A DNA stretch of 64,000 bases from CAVTAV01 sp963732795 (GCA_963732795.1 CAVTAV010000002.1:186001-250000); one strand, 5' to 3'. Positions 1-8,883 are shown, numbered from the stretch's first letter. Notes: generated by a model from the sequence alone, not told the origin. Made by a program: numbers and translations.

Positions 1-1089
1 GACCGCGTCGAACCGCTCCGGGTCGGGGCCCGGGGCGAGGTCGACGCGGTAGCCCAAGGTTGCACCCAGGGCAAAGAGGTGCTCCGGATGGACCGGCGGC
101 TCGCCGGAGCCCGTCACATGTCCCATCAGCCGCGCGTTTGGAAAGTTATCCACAGTCAAACAAGCGATTGATTGAGAGCCGTAAGCCTCTAGAATCCGTC
201 TTGTTTCCGTCATAGAGCTGAAATTCACCGGCGTCACATGAACACCGGGCGGCGATTTCGCCGCTCCGACATGCAGGATGACGTCGTATCGGTAGGAATT
301 AAGCTCGTTTTCACGGGCCCCGCGCTTGAGAAGCCCCCTTATTTGACGGATTCGTGACTGTATTTTTTCGAGCCTGTGGAAGAACGACGGATCGATGACA
401 AGCTCTTCCTCCTGCTCGAGGGCCGTCGTCACACTTCTCGCGGCATTGAAACGGCGTAGGAGGCGGAGGTCGCGGACATCGCCGATGATGATCGCGCCGT
501 CCTCGATCCAACCCGCCGCGCGCGCGATCACTCGCGTCAGATAGCCGGCATTCGGGAAGTACTGCACGACCGAATTCAGGATCACAGTGTCGGCGCGAAG
601 CGTCTCCGGCAGGTCATCGGCGTCGGCGGCCAACTGCTCGACATGGGCGAGGTCGGGCCGCGCGCGGATCAGGCGGGCAAGGCGGTCGCGGCAGGCTTGT
701 GACGCATCGATGGCGAGATAGCTTTCGGCATCCGGTGCGAGGCGTTCGACGAGGAGGCCGGTGCCGGCGCCGATCTCGACGATGCGGTGCGGGCGGAGCG
801 ATCGGATCCGCGCGACCGTCGCCTCGACCCATTCGTCCATATCGGCGCGGGGAAGGGGCTTGCCGGTGAGGCTGCTCACCCAGCCTTGGAGCATGTCGTC
901 GGGATCGCCGGCCGCGAAGCTCTCGTCATAGACCTCACGCCACCGCGCGAGCTGCTCGGCTTCCATTTCCGGGCAATCGAGTTTCGGCACCACCGTCGCG
1001 ATGCCGCGGTCGACCTTCGCGGAAGCGACCATCGGATGAGACGCGAGCGCCGCTTCGATCGCGACAGTATCGAGCGTGTCGGTCGTCAT
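1..1089 (-). CDS. NRPS-type SAM methyltransferase, partial (runs off left edge)
   Basis: Open for 363 codons from an ATG at 1089 to the window edge. The first 30 residues (EAALASHPMVASAKV) look like the end of an NRPS adenylation domain. A class I methyltransferase follows: a WVSSLTG segment, VEIGAGTGLL as the SAM-binding motif I near residue 105, NSVVQYFPNAGYL near residue 180, IIGDVRDLRLL near 210, then DPSFF and SYRYDVIL. This order is that of N-methyltransferase domains embedded in NRPS adenylation domains, so the protein appears to be such a domain detached from its synthetase. Its ATG overlaps the stop of the KASIII-like gene (ATGA, 1086-1089), so the two are translationally coupled. 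The stretch 150-370 is visibly AT-richer than its neighbours, a possible sign of transfer. Substrate unknown. Confidence 0.8.
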   Translation of the reverse strand, partial: MTTDTLDTVAIEAALASHPMVASAKVDRGIATVVPKLDCPEMEAEQLARWREVYDESFAAGDPDDMLQGWVSSLTGKPLPRADMDEWVEATVARIRSLRPHRIVEIGAGTGLLVERLAPDAESYLAIDASQACRDRLARLIRARPDLAHVEQLAADADDLPETLRADTVILNSVVQYFPNAGYLTRVIARAAGWIEDGAIIIGDVRDLRLLRRFNAARSVTTALEQEEELVIDPSFFHRLEKIQSRIRQIRGLLKRGARENELNSYRYDVILHVGAAKSPPGVHVTPVNFSSMTETRRILEAYGSQSIACLTVDNFPNARLMGHVTGSGEPPVHPEHLFALGATLGYRVDLAPGPDPERFDAV

Positions 1090-2000
1090 CGTTTTTCCAG
1101 AACCGTGAAGCCGAAGCTCCAGGGGATGACGTTGAGGATCGCGACCGGCCCGTCATCCGGCCAGTCCGGCAGCGCGTCGAGGCCGAGCAGGCCGTCGAGC
1201 GAGAAGCCGTGGGCATAATCCCGCTTCGACGGCTGGCGCGTCTGCGCGGGGTCCAGTCCGAGACCGTCGCAGATGAAGTTCAGATACATGCTGTGCAGGT
1301 TGTCGGTGAGCACGAGCGGATAGCCGGCGGGCGGTCGGCCGGTGACGGCCTCGATACGGTCGGCGAAGCTGCGGAGCGCGGCCATCATGGCCTGGGTCTT
1401 GCGCTGCACGTCGTTCGTCCGTTCGGCGGCGAACACCTCCGGCGCGCCGTGGGTGACGACATGGCGGAGCAGGGGGGCGTCGGTCTCCGGCGTTATCAGC
1501 GCGGCCGCCGCCACGTCGCTCATGACCGACGCTCCGTTCGCCATGAGACGCGGCAGCCCCGCATCCTGCCGGTCGCTGACCACGGCGAGCGCCGCGCGGC
1601 TGCTGCCGGAGACCACAAGGGCGCGGGCGAGGCTGAGCACCGAGGAGAGGTTCGCGCATTCGTTCGTCCAACAGGCCTGGACATGGGCGTTGCGCAGGCC
1701 GCAATCATCGAACAAAGCGGTGAGGACTGCGTTGCGGACGGCCAAGGGATCGGCCCCAAAGCTTTCGGTCGAGAACAGAACGGTGTCGATCTCGTCGGGA
1801 TCGATCGCGCCCTTGGCGAGGCAGTCTTTGACGGCGCGTCCCGCCATCTCGGCGACGCCGGCGGCGCTTTCGCGGAACGAGACGAAGCCGTCTTGCTTCA
1901 AGAAATCGATCACCGGGCTCTCAGCCGCCGCGCGCTCGATCGGGACGGGCGTCCCCGCCTTGAATCCGATTGCGCCGAGAGCCGCGCCGTCTACAACCAT
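1086..2000 (-). CDS. KASIII (FabH)-like condensing enzyme
   Basis: 304 aa from ATG 2000, preceded by a GGGGAATCGGG ribosome site; a longer in-frame TTG at 2060 would put the start inside the divergent promoter and is less likely. Thiolase-fold features: VLFSTES near residue 75, then C115 in ECANLSSVLSLARALVVSG, whose spacing to SG matches the catalytic cysteine of FabH. A histidine in TDNLHSMY and the AHGFSLDGLLGL segment sit where FabH has its His and Asn, but the usual GDGAGA loop is replaced by SDVAAAAL. It is therefore a divergent member, possibly acyl transferring rather than fatty-acid initiating. It is coupled to the methyltransferase, suggesting a small acyl-derived or peptide-derived metabolite. 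Function inferred. Confidence 0.7.
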   Translation of the reverse strand: MVVDGAALGAIGFKAGTPVPIERAAAESPVIDFLKQDGFVSFRESAAGVAEMAGRAVKDCLAKGAIDPDEIDTVLFSTESFGADPLAVRNAVLTALFDDCGLRNAHVQACWTNECANLSSVLSLARALVVSGSSRAALAVVSDRQDAGLPRLMANGASVMSDVAAAALITPETDAPLLRHVVTHGAPEVFAAERTNDVQRKTQAMMAALRSFADRIEAVTGRPPAGYPLVLTDNLHSMYLNFICDGLGLDPAQTRQPSKRDYAHGFSLDGLLGLDALPDWPDDGPVAILNVIPWSFGFTVLEKR

Positions 2001-2032
2001 TAGTCCCGATTCCCCATTTCCATATGCGCGTA

Positions 2033-2047
2033 ATACGAGTATATAAT
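2033..2047 (+). promoter_or_regulatory. Promoter with overlapping palindrome in divergent intergenic region
   Basis: A perfect -10 box TATAAT (2042-2047) lies 30 bases before the SDR start at 2078, in a short AT-rich island between divergent genes. The palindrome ATAC-GA-GTAT (2033-2042) overlaps it, as expected for a repressor site. No good -35 box is seen. Confidence 0.45.
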
Positions 2048-2077
2048 CAGAAAAACGCAATCGAAAAGGGGAATTGC

Positions 2078-2848
2078 ATGGAACGCTTCAAGGACCGGGT
2101 CGCGGTGGTGACGGGCGCGACCTCCGGGATCGGTAAGGCCGCCGCGATCGAATTCGCGCGGGAGGGCGCGAAGGTCGTGGTGGCCGGCCGCCGGGCCGAG
2201 AAGGGGGAGGCCGTGGCGGCGGAGATCCGGGCGTCGGGCGGCGAGGCGGTGTTCGTCCCGACCGACGTGACCGACGCCGGCTCTCTTGCCGCCATGGTCA
2301 AGGCCACGATCGACCGCTTCGGCCGTTTGGACTGCGCGTTCAACAATGCCGGGATCGGCGGCGAGAATTTCAAGCCGGTGGCCGATCAGTCTGTCGAAAG
2401 CTGGAACGCGGTGATGGCGACGAATCTCACCGGCGTCTGGCTCGCCATGAAATACGAGATCCCCGAGATGCTGCGGTCGGGCCGCGGCGTGATCGTCAAC
2501 ACCGCCTCGAACTATGGCCTCTCCGGATCCGACTTCGGCATCGCGCCTTATGTCGCGAGCAAGCACGGCGTGGTCGGGCTCACCCGCGCGGCCGGCATCG
2601 AATATGCGCGCCAGGGCATCCGCATCAACGCGATCTGCCCCGGCTTCACGCTTACGGAAATGATCGAGCCCGCTCTCGCCCATGCCCACGACGCCTTTCT
2701 CGCCGATGTCGATAGGCGCGTGCCCATGGGCCGCGTCGCCGAGGCCCGCGAGGTCGCCCGCGCCGTCCTCTGGCTTGCCTCTGACGATGCGAGCTACATG
2801 ACCGGTCAGACTTTAAGCGTCGACGGAGGAATCATCTCCGGCTGCTGA
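2078..2848 (+). CDS. SDR family oxidoreductase
   Basis: 256 aa classical short-chain dehydrogenase. Start at ATG 2078 with AAGGGG nine bases upstream. It has the TGATSGIG cofactor loop at residues 12-19, NNAG near 88, a catalytic Ser region (NTASNYG), the YVASK Tyr/Lys pair near 158, and the C-terminal DGG segment near residue 250. The GRR after the second beta strand favours NADP(H). It is transcribed away from the KASIII-like gene and toward another SDR 64 bases downstream, so it probably heads that group. The substrate cannot be read from sequence; cyclic alcohols or aromatic side-chain alcohols would suit the context. Confidence 0.88.
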   Translation: MERFKDRVAVVTGATSGIGKAAAIEFAREGAKVVVAGRRAEKGEAVAAEIRASGGEAVFVPTDVTDAGSLAAMVKATIDRFGRLDCAFNNAGIGGENFKPVADQSVESWNAVMATNLTGVWLAMKYEIPEMLRSGRGVIVNTASNYGLSGSDFGIAPYVASKHGVVGLTRAAGIEYARQGIRINAICPGFTLTEMIEPALAHAHDAFLADVDRRVPMGRVAEAREVARAVLWLASDDASYMTGQTLSVDGGIISGC

Positions 2849-2912
2849 CCGCGCCCTTGTCTCTCCGCGTCTGACGTCCAAGAATGGCGACGTCATCGGA
2901 TGGGAGGGATTC

Positions 2913-3693
2913 ATGGGGCGCTTGGACGGCAAGACCGCGATCATCACCGGGGCCATGGGCGGGCTGGGCCGTGCGGCGACGCGGTTGTTTATGGCGGAAG
3001 GCGCGAATGTCTTTCTCGTCGATCGCGATCAGGCCGGCATGGCGGATGCGACCAAGGATCTCGATCCCGCGAAGGTCGGCGTCGCGCTCGGCGATATCGC
3101 CGTCGGCTCGACGATGGACTCCTTGGTCGCGATGGCGGTGCGGCAATTCGGCGGCATCGATATCGCAATCCTGAACGCCGGCATCGCGGGCGACCGGATG
3201 CCGATCGAGGATTATCCGATCGAGCTGTTCGATACCGTTCTCGCCACGAACCTGCGCGCCGCCTGGCTCGGGCTGCGCGCGGTTATCCCGGAAATGAAGC
3301 GGCGCGGCGGCGGCAGCGTGGTGGTGACGTCCTCGATCCAGGGCCTCGCGGCGCTCCCCGGCACCACGGCCTATACCACCAGCAAGCACGGCCTCGTCGG
3401 CATGGTCAAAGGCGCGGCCCTCGAGCTCGCGCCCCACAACATCCGGGTCAATGCGGTTCATCCCGGCTATATCGACACGCCGATGATGGACCGCATCCAC
3501 GAGGCGGCCGCGCCGGATGCGCCGCAAGCCGTCCACGATGCCATCGCCAAGAGCGTGCCCATGGGCCGCTATGCGAGCGCGGAGGAAATCGCCCGCCTCA
3601 TGCTGTTCCTCGCCTCGGACGAGTTCGAGCTATTCGACCGGTTCCTCCTTCGTCGCCGACGGCGGGCTGCTGGCGTCGCTGCCGCCGGTCTAA
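2913..3693 (+). CDS. SDR family oxidoreductase (one frame break near 3624)
   Basis: About 259 aa when repaired. It has TGAMGGLG at the N-terminus, DIAV after strand 4, NAG near 87, the SSI and YTTSK catalytic residues, and HPGYIDT. The frame opens at ATG 2913 with a GGGAGGGATTC ribosome site. At 3624/3625 an extra T in GACGAGTTCGAG throws it out of frame; removing it restores the family ending (STGSSF then VADGGLLASLPPV) and stops at TAA 3691-3693. Unrepaired, the frame reads a meaningless tail to 3734. The Asp ending strand 2 (VDRD) suggests NAD(H). It sits between another SDR and a secreted beta-propeller; substrate unknown. Confidence 0.82.
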
Positions 3694-3799
3694 GAACCGG
3701 CCCTGACCTGCGGGCGCCGGCCTGCTTCGATTGACATCGCATCATCGACGCCGGAAGATCGATTGGCCTTGTCGGATGCGATCGAGCGGGAGGGGGCTC

Positions 3800-4921
3800 A
3801 TGGGAATGAGCAAGGCGTCAATCGCGTTATGTGGCGTAGCGGCCTTTGCTTTTGCCGTGCCGGCGATATCAGCGACCGTGCAGGAGAAGCGGGCGATCGA
3901 GGTCGTTGCCGCGCCGGATCCGACGCCGGGCAATATCGGGGTGGCCGAGGACGGCACCGTCATCGTCAGCGAGCATCCCTCGTCGCGGCCCAAGCAGGTC
4001 GCGTTCCAGGTCAAGGACGGAACGGTCAGCGTATTTCCCGATGCCCGGCACGCGGCGATCGTCACGGGCGACGACGACAGTGGTTTCCACCCGGTTCTCG
4101 GCATTCGGGTCGGGCGCGATGGGCTGGTCTGGATGCTGAGCGGCAATGGCGGGCAGCCGGTCAAATATCTCTATGCCTGGGATAGAAAGGCCGGGAAGCT
4201 CGCCAAGGAATTCAAGTTCACCGCGCCGGTGGCCAGGTCGGACAGCTTCTTCAACGACATCGCGCTTGCGCCCCAGCGCCACGCCCTCTTCATCAACGAT
4301 CCGGCAGGAGATTCCGACGCCGCCATCGTCGAGGTCGATACCGACACCGGCAAGGCCCGCCGCCTGCTCGAAGGCCATCCGAGCCTGCGTTCCGAGGACG
4401 TCTCGATCACGATCAAGGGCCGGGTCATGGGCTTCAAGGGGCCGGACGGCAAGATCCGGCCGCTCCATGGCGCGGTCAATCCGATCACCATCGATTCCAA
4501 GGCCGAGTGGCTCTATTACGGCCCGATGACCGGGCGCTCGCTCTATCGCATCCGCGTCGCGGATCTCCTGAACGAGGCGTTGGGCCCGGCGGCGCTGGCG
4601 GATCGCGTCGACCGCTATGCCGACAAGCCGCCCTGCGCCGGCCTCACGATGGACGATGCCGGCAACATTTATCTCGCGGATGTTCAGCAATTCGGCGTCG
4701 GCGCGATCATGGCGTCCGACCGGTCCTATCACCTGCTGGTCAGCGACGAGACACTGATGGATTGGCCGGACGGCTTGAGCGTCGGGCCGGACGGCTATGT
4801 CTATGTCGCCTCGAGCGGGCTCTATCACGGCTTCCCGTCCCATGCCGACCTGCCGCGCCCGGCCGACCACTATTACATTACCCGGTTCAAGGCGCTGGCC
4901 CCGACCACGGTGGGCCGCTGA
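3800..4921 (+). CDS. Secreted yellow/MRJP-type beta-propeller protein
   Basis: 373 aa from ATG 3800 (GGGAGGGGG just upstream), with a cleavable signal peptide (residues 1-24, ending AISA). The body matches the major royal jelly/yellow family: IGVAEDGTVIVSEHP, LGIRVGRDGLVWMLSGN, SFFNDIALAPQRHALFINDP, PLHGAVNPITI, WLYYGPMTGRSLYRI and PCAGLTMDDAGNIYLAD. Bacterial members are periplasmic six-bladed propellers of largely unknown ligand, sometimes compared with SMP-30 lactonases. Its stop overlaps the start of the Spinster transporter by one base, so the two are co-translated, suggesting that it binds or processes the transported compound in the periplasm (inference). Confidence 0.8.
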   Translation: MGMSKASIALCGVAAFAFAVPAISATVQEKRAIEVVAAPDPTPGNIGVAEDGTVIVSEHPSSRPKQVAFQVKDGTVSVFPDARHAAIVTGDDDSGFHPVLGIRVGRDGLVWMLSGNGGQPVKYLYAWDRKAGKLAKEFKFTAPVARSDSFFNDIALAPQRHALFINDPAGDSDAAIVEVDTDTGKARRLLEGHPSLRSEDVSITIKGRVMGFKGPDGKIRPLHGAVNPITIDSKAEWLYYGPMTGRSLYRIRVADLLNEALGPAALADRVDRYADKPPCAGLTMDDAGNIYLADVQQFGVGAIMASDRSYHLLVSDETLMDWPDGLSVGPDGYVYVASSGLYHGFPSHADLPRPADHYYITRFKALAPTTVGR

Positions 4922-6259
4922 TGGTGAGCACGACCAAAGAGGAACCTGCCGCCGGCGAGCGGGCCATGGCCGCGTCGCCGGCCTATACCCGCTACGTCAT
5001 AGGGCTGCTCTTGGTGGTCGGGGTGTTCAATTTCCTCGACCGGCAGATCTTCGCGGTGCTGCTGGACTCGATCAAGCAGGAGTTCGCGCTGTCCGACACG
5101 GAGCTCGGGCTCCTCGGCGGCGTCGCCTTCAGTATCTTCTATGTAACCGTCGGCATTCCGATCGCCTGGCTTGCGGACCGGATGAACCGGCGAAATATCA
5201 TCGCACTCTCCGTCGCCATGTGGAGCGTGATGACCGCGTTGTGCGGAATCCGCCACCGGATTTTTCTCGCTATTCGTCGCGCGGGTCGGCGTCGGCGTCG
5301 GTGAAGCGGGGAGTGGGCCGCCGTCGCAATCCCTGATCGCAGATTATGTACCGCCGGCCAAGCGGGGCGGGGCGATGGCGATCCTCGGCCTCAACCTGCC
5401 GCTGGGTATCCTGATCGGGTTCCTGGTCGGCGGGCGGATCGCACAATATTTCGGCTGGCAAGCCGCCTTCTATGTCGTCGGTATTCCAGGCATTCTGTTG
5501 GCCCTGATCGTGCGCCTGACGTTGCGCGAGCCCGAGCGTGGTCATGCCGACCGGCTCAGGTCCACCGAGCCGGTCCCGCCGATCCTGGCGTCGCTCCGAT
5601 ATTTCCTGGCCCGGCCGACATTCCGCCATATCCCGCTCGGCGCGGCCCTGTTTACCCTCGCCGCCTGGGGGCAACTGACCTGGCTCCCGGCCTTCTTCCA
5701 TCGCGTCCATGGCATGAGCACGGCCGATGCAGGGACGTGGCTTGCCTTCGTGGTCGGCCTCGGCGGGGCGGTGAGCGTGGTCGGCGGCGGGTTTCTGTCC
5801 GATTGGGTCGCCAATAAGACCGGCGACCAGCGCTGGTACCCCTGGATTTCAGCCCTTTCGATCGTGATCGCCTTGCCCTTCGCCTTCGTGATCTTCCTTT
5901 CGTCGAGCCCCTATACCGCGCTGGCCGCGCTGATCGTCACGACCTTGATGAGCCAGTGCTGGCTCGGCCCGGTGAACGCGATGATCCAAGGCGTCGCGGG
6001 CTTGAGGCGCCGGGCGCTCGCCTCGGCGATGTTCTATTTCCTGATCAATCTCGTCTCCTACAGCCTGGGCGCCTTCCTGATCGGCCTCGCCAGCGACTAT
6101 TTCACGCCGATCTATGGCAACGAGTCCCTGCGCTACTCGCTCTTGTCCCTGACGGTGATCTTCCAGGCCTGGGCCGCGGTGCACTTCTTCCTCGCAGCGC
6201 GGTCGGTGCGCGAGGACCTGGCAGCGGCGAAAGCGGAGGCGGCCGCTTCATCAGACTGA
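4921..6259 (+). CDS. MFS transporter, Spinster-like (one frame break near 5247)
   Basis: About 445 aa when repaired, 12 predicted membrane helices. The Spinster signature NFLDRQIFAVLLDSIKQEF, followed by LSDTELGLLGG, is near the N-terminus, with the MFS loop ADRMNRRN after helix 3. At 5247/5248 an extra A in TGCGGAATCC breaks the frame; skipping it gives SATGFFSLFVARVGVGVGEAG and joins the second part (MAILGLNLPLGILIGF onward) to the TGA at 6259. Starts on the stop of the MRJP-type gene. A closely similar transporter lies at 13621, and both end in TPIYGNxxLRY segments. Likely an importer or exporter of an organic acid or aromatic; substrate unknown. Confidence 0.85.
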
Positions 6260-6277
6260 ATATGCTCTCACGTCGTC

Positions 6278-6366
6278 GCCCCAGCGGAGGCTGGGGCCCA
6301 GTCCGGCTGGGCCGGGGGGCATTGGACGCTGCTCTGGATGCCAGCCTGCGCTGGCATGACGACGGA
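6278..6366. repeat. Intergenic palindromic repeat
   Basis: CCCCAGCGGAGGCTGGGGCC hairpin followed by CCAGCCTGCGCTGGCATGACGAC, the GTCGTC...GACGAC type of dispersed repeat common between alphaproteobacterial genes. It lies between converging genes and may terminate both. The preceding CTGAATATGCTCTC recurs at 14967 after the second Spinster gene. Confidence 0.6.
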
Positions 6367-6371
6367 GTGGC

Positions 6372-7667
6372 TCAGAACTGGATCTGCAGGGTAACGCTCG
6401 CCTGATTGCGGCGGAAGTTGTTGGTTGCCGGGACGTTGCTGGCGTTGCGCTTGGAATATTCGTAGCCGAGCGAGGCGCGCATGTGCCGGTTCATGAGATA
6501 GCTCAGGTCGATCCGACCGTCCCAGAACTGGTCGGTCCGGGTGATGCCGACATAATGGGCGCGCTCGTATTGGCCCTGGGCGCGGAGGAGGAGGTTGGGG
6601 GCCAATTCGTGGTCGAGCGTGACGGTGACGGAGCTCGTGGCGGCCGCGGAGGACTGGTCGAGGGTGGTTTCCTCCGTCGTTCGAAGCGCGTTGATCGTGA
6701 CCGACGTCGTTTTCGAGGGCGACCAGACCAGATCGGCGCCATAGCCGATATCGTGGACGTCCGGCAGGACCGGGTCCTTGAACAGCCGGGCGATATAGCC
6801 GCCGAAGATCCGGCCCTGGATCAGGGCGGTCACCGGAAAGACGATGCCGCCATTGAGCGCGTAGCCCTTGGAATCGCGGTTCAGGCCGAAATCGTCGACC
6901 GCCTGCTTATAGTTGACCTTCATGCCGTTGACCTGGACGAAGGGCCGGATCGCGCCGCCGGTATCGAGGCCCAGCTCGACCGAGGCCGTGCCCCAGGTCC
7001 GGTCGCGGTCGTGGTTGTTGATCACGGTGTTGTCGGCGCGATAGGTGTCGTGGAAGGTGGAATCCGCGATCGTGCCGCGCACCGTGGCGGTGATCGCGCC
7101 GGTGCGATGGTGGAATTCGAGATTGGCGCCCTTTTCGTCGATCTTCGAGGGGGTTACGCCGCGCGGATCGTCCACGCTGGTCCGGGATTCCTGATATTTG
7201 TGGTAGTAGACGTCCTCGCTCAGATAGTCGAGCGGGCCGATATCGATCCGGGCCTTCTGCCGCGCCGTGACGTTCTGGTAATCCTCGGTGGTGGCGCTGG
7301 CGTGATAGGCGAGGTCGCCCTGGACTGACAGGCCGAAGGAATGGCGCTGCCATTGGCTCTGGATGTCGAGCTGCGGCTGAATTTCCGTGACGGTATCGGC
7401 TTTCCGGTTGGTATCCGTCGCGTAGATATTGTCGTCATAAATCTCGGTGACCGGGATCCGGGCGATGGCCACGAAGGTGCCCATCCGGACGCCTTGCGGA
7501 TCGAAATCCGGCCGCGCCCGGACCGTGACCGAGTCCGCGAGCGGCGTGATCGCGGTCTCGAAATTCTGGGCGCGCGCGCCGTCGCCGGCCAGGGCGACGA
7601 AGCCGCAGGCCGCAAGGCAGAGAAGACGTATCAGCGTATGTCTGCGCCGGCCGCGCCCGAATGCCAT
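6372..7667 (-). CDS. Outer-membrane beta-barrel protein (BBP2-like porin)
   Basis: 431 aa. A basic n-region (GRGRRRH), hydrophobic core and ARAQ give a signal peptide cut near residue 33. The mature part is a run of alternating amphipathic strands with aromatic girdles, ending in LQIQF; a terminal Phe is the classic outer-membrane insertion signal. PFAM BBP2-type proteins (putative beta-barrel porin 2) have this length and the early VTEIYDDNIYAT motif. The ATG at 7667 lacks a clear ribosome site and lies four bases from the foot of a large hairpin (7671-7743), which may sit in its 5' leader. Likely role: passage of small hydrophobic substrates or an envelope export function; specifics unknown. 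Confidence 0.78.
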   Translation of the reverse strand: MAFGRGRRRHTLIRLLCLAACGFVALAGDGARAQNFETAITPLADSVTVRARPDFDPQGVRMGTFVAIARIPVTEIYDDNIYATDTNRKADTVTEIQPQLDIQSQWQRHSFGLSVQGDLAYHASATTEDYQNVTARQKARIDIGPLDYLSEDVYYHKYQESRTSVDDPRGVTPSKIDEKGANLEFHHRTGAITATVRGTIADSTFHDTYRADNTVINNHDRDRTWGTASVELGLDTGGAIRPFVQVNGMKVNYKQAVDDFGLNRDSKGYALNGGIVFPVTALIQGRIFGGYIARLFKDPVLPDVHDIGYGADLVWSPSKTTSVTINALRTTEETTLDQSSAAATSSVTVTLDHELAPNLLLRAQGQYERAHYVGITRTDQFWDGRIDLSYLMNRHMRASLGYEYSKRNASNVPATNNFRRNQASVTLQIQF

Positions 7668-7670
7668 AAG

Positions 7671-7743
7671 GCCCCGCTTAAGACAGCCCTCGATTTCGCG
7701 TTCAAGCCATACAGGCGAAATCTCAGTACTGTCTTAACGGGGC
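7671..7743. repeat. Long near-perfect inverted repeat between sodB and porin gene
   Basis: Outer arms GCCCCGcTTAAGACAG (7671-7686) and CTGTCTTAACGGGGC (7729-7743); inner arms GATTTCGC (7692-7699) and GCGAAATC (7715-7722); loop of 15 bases. It lies downstream of the sodB stop and directly before the porin start, so it could be a sodB terminator or a leader structure. Confidence 0.7.
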
Positions 7744-7798
7744 TGCACCGGCCCGGCCGGTGGGGGGCGTCCGGCGGACCGGTTGGGGGCTCCGACGC

Positions 7799-8437
7799 CT
7801 AAGCCTCCGCGGGCTCGAAGGTGGCTTTCATGCCCTTGTTGACGCAGACGCCGAAGCGTTCCTCGGCGAAATGCCAATTCACCAGCTTGTTCAGGAATGC
7901 ATCGACATAGGAATCGCGGCGATTCTGGTGATCGAGATAATAGGCATGCTCCCAAACGTCGCAGGCGAGAAGCACCGCCTTGCCCTCGATCAGCGGTGTG
8001 ACCGCATTCGGGGTCTTTTCGATGATCAGCTTCTTGCCGTCGAAGGCGAGCCAGGCATAGCCCGAGCCGAACTGGCCGAGCGCCGCCGCCTTGAATTTTT
8101 CGCGGAATTTGGCCGCGTCGCCAAAATCCTCCTTGATCTTCTTGGCGAGATCGCCGTGCGGGTCACCGCCCCCTTTGGGCGCCATGGAATGCCAATAGAC
8201 GGTGTGGTTCCACACCTGGGCGATGTTGTTGAACAGGCCCTGATCGCCTTCGGCATGGGCGCCCCGGACGATGTCCTCTATCGGCTTGCCTTTGAGCGGG
8301 TTGTCCTCAAGCGCGGCATTGGCCTTATCGACATAGCCCTTATGGTGCTTCTCGTGGTGGAAGTGGAGCGTTTTGGACGAGATATGGGGCTCCAACGCGT
8401 CGTAGGCGTAGGGCAGGTCTGGCAAGCGGATGGTCAT
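7799..8437 (-). CDS. sodB: Superoxide dismutase [Fe]
   Basis: 212 aa, usual length. Converts superoxide to oxygen and peroxide in the cytoplasm. The metal ligands are visible: H27 (in TLHFHHEKHH), the His in WNHTVYW near 81, and Asp and His in DVWEHAYYLDHQN near 168-172. Gln in GQFGSGYAWL is the outer-sphere residue placed as in iron-type enzymes. GGTGACGCTCCTTCAGC on the + strand at 8437-8453 gives an AAGGAG ribosome site before ATG 8437. Only 29 bases separate it from the small gene upstream, which has a consensus EcfG promoter, so sodB is probably part of the general stress regulon (inference). Confidence 0.95.
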   Translation of the reverse strand: MTIRLPDLPYAYDALEPHISSKTLHFHHEKHHKGYVDKANAALEDNPLKGKPIEDIVRGAHAEGDQGLFNNIAQVWNHTVYWHSMAPKGGGDPHGDLAKKIKEDFGDAAKFREKFKAAALGQFGSGYAWLAFDGKKLIIEKTPNAVTPLIEGKAVLLACDVWEHAYYLDHQNRRDSYVDAFLNKLVNWHFAEERFGVCVNKGMKATFEPAEA

Positions 8438-8466
8438 GGTGACGCTCCTTCAGCTTGGAAACGGTT

Positions 8467-8685
8467 TCAGGGTCGATTTTCGAGGCTTCGAATGGCCTGA
8501 CGGACGGTGCGGAGACTGGCCGCGCGGAGATTGTCTCGTTCGCCGCCGGCCATATTCTCCTGATCGGCCACGGTAAGCTGCTCGGCGTCGAGCTCCATCT
8601 CGTGCAGCACCGCCAGTTTCTGGGCCTTTGTGAGGGAGGCCGCGTGCACGACCTCCTCAGGGGTTTTGTCTTTCCATGCAGTCAT
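8467..8685 (-). CDS. Small conserved stress-associated protein
   Basis: 72 aa. The start chosen is ATG 8685 (MTAWKDKTPEEV); an upstream open frame to 8928 has no family-like content. The pattern, with a P-EEV N-terminus, LTKAQKLAVLHEMELDAEQL, then a QENMAGGE loop and a final LRTVRQAIRSL helix, matches a small alpha-helical family frequent near alphaproteobacterial stress genes, of unknown biochemical role. A perfect GGAAC-N16-CGTT promoter lies 100 bases upstream. sodB follows by 29 bases on the same strand. Confidence 0.75.
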   Translation of the reverse strand: MTAWKDKTPEEVVHAASLTKAQKLAVLHEMELDAEQLTVADQENMAGGERDNLRAASLRTVRQAIRSLENRP

Positions 8686-8784
8686 TCCAATAACGATCCT
8701 CGCCTCGAAAGGCGCTATGTCTTCCGGTCGGTTCAAGCGCTGGTGGTCGCCGGGTCGGCCGCTTGGCGTATTGCTCATCAGAGC

Positions 8785-8809
8785 AACGAAAGCGCTCCGG
8801 AATTGTTCC
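8785..8809 (-). promoter_or_regulatory. EcfG-type general stress promoter (minus strand)
   Basis: On the minus strand GGAAC (8809-8805), 16 bases, CGTT (8788-8785): an exact match to the alphaproteobacterial sigma-EcfG consensus. It points to the 72-aa gene and sodB. Confidence 0.75.
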
Positions 8810-8883
8810 CGACCTAATGATGCCTCGGTAACGGCGAAGCCATTCGGCGGCGTGACCCCTTGTCGCGCCGGCGCTCGCGCACG

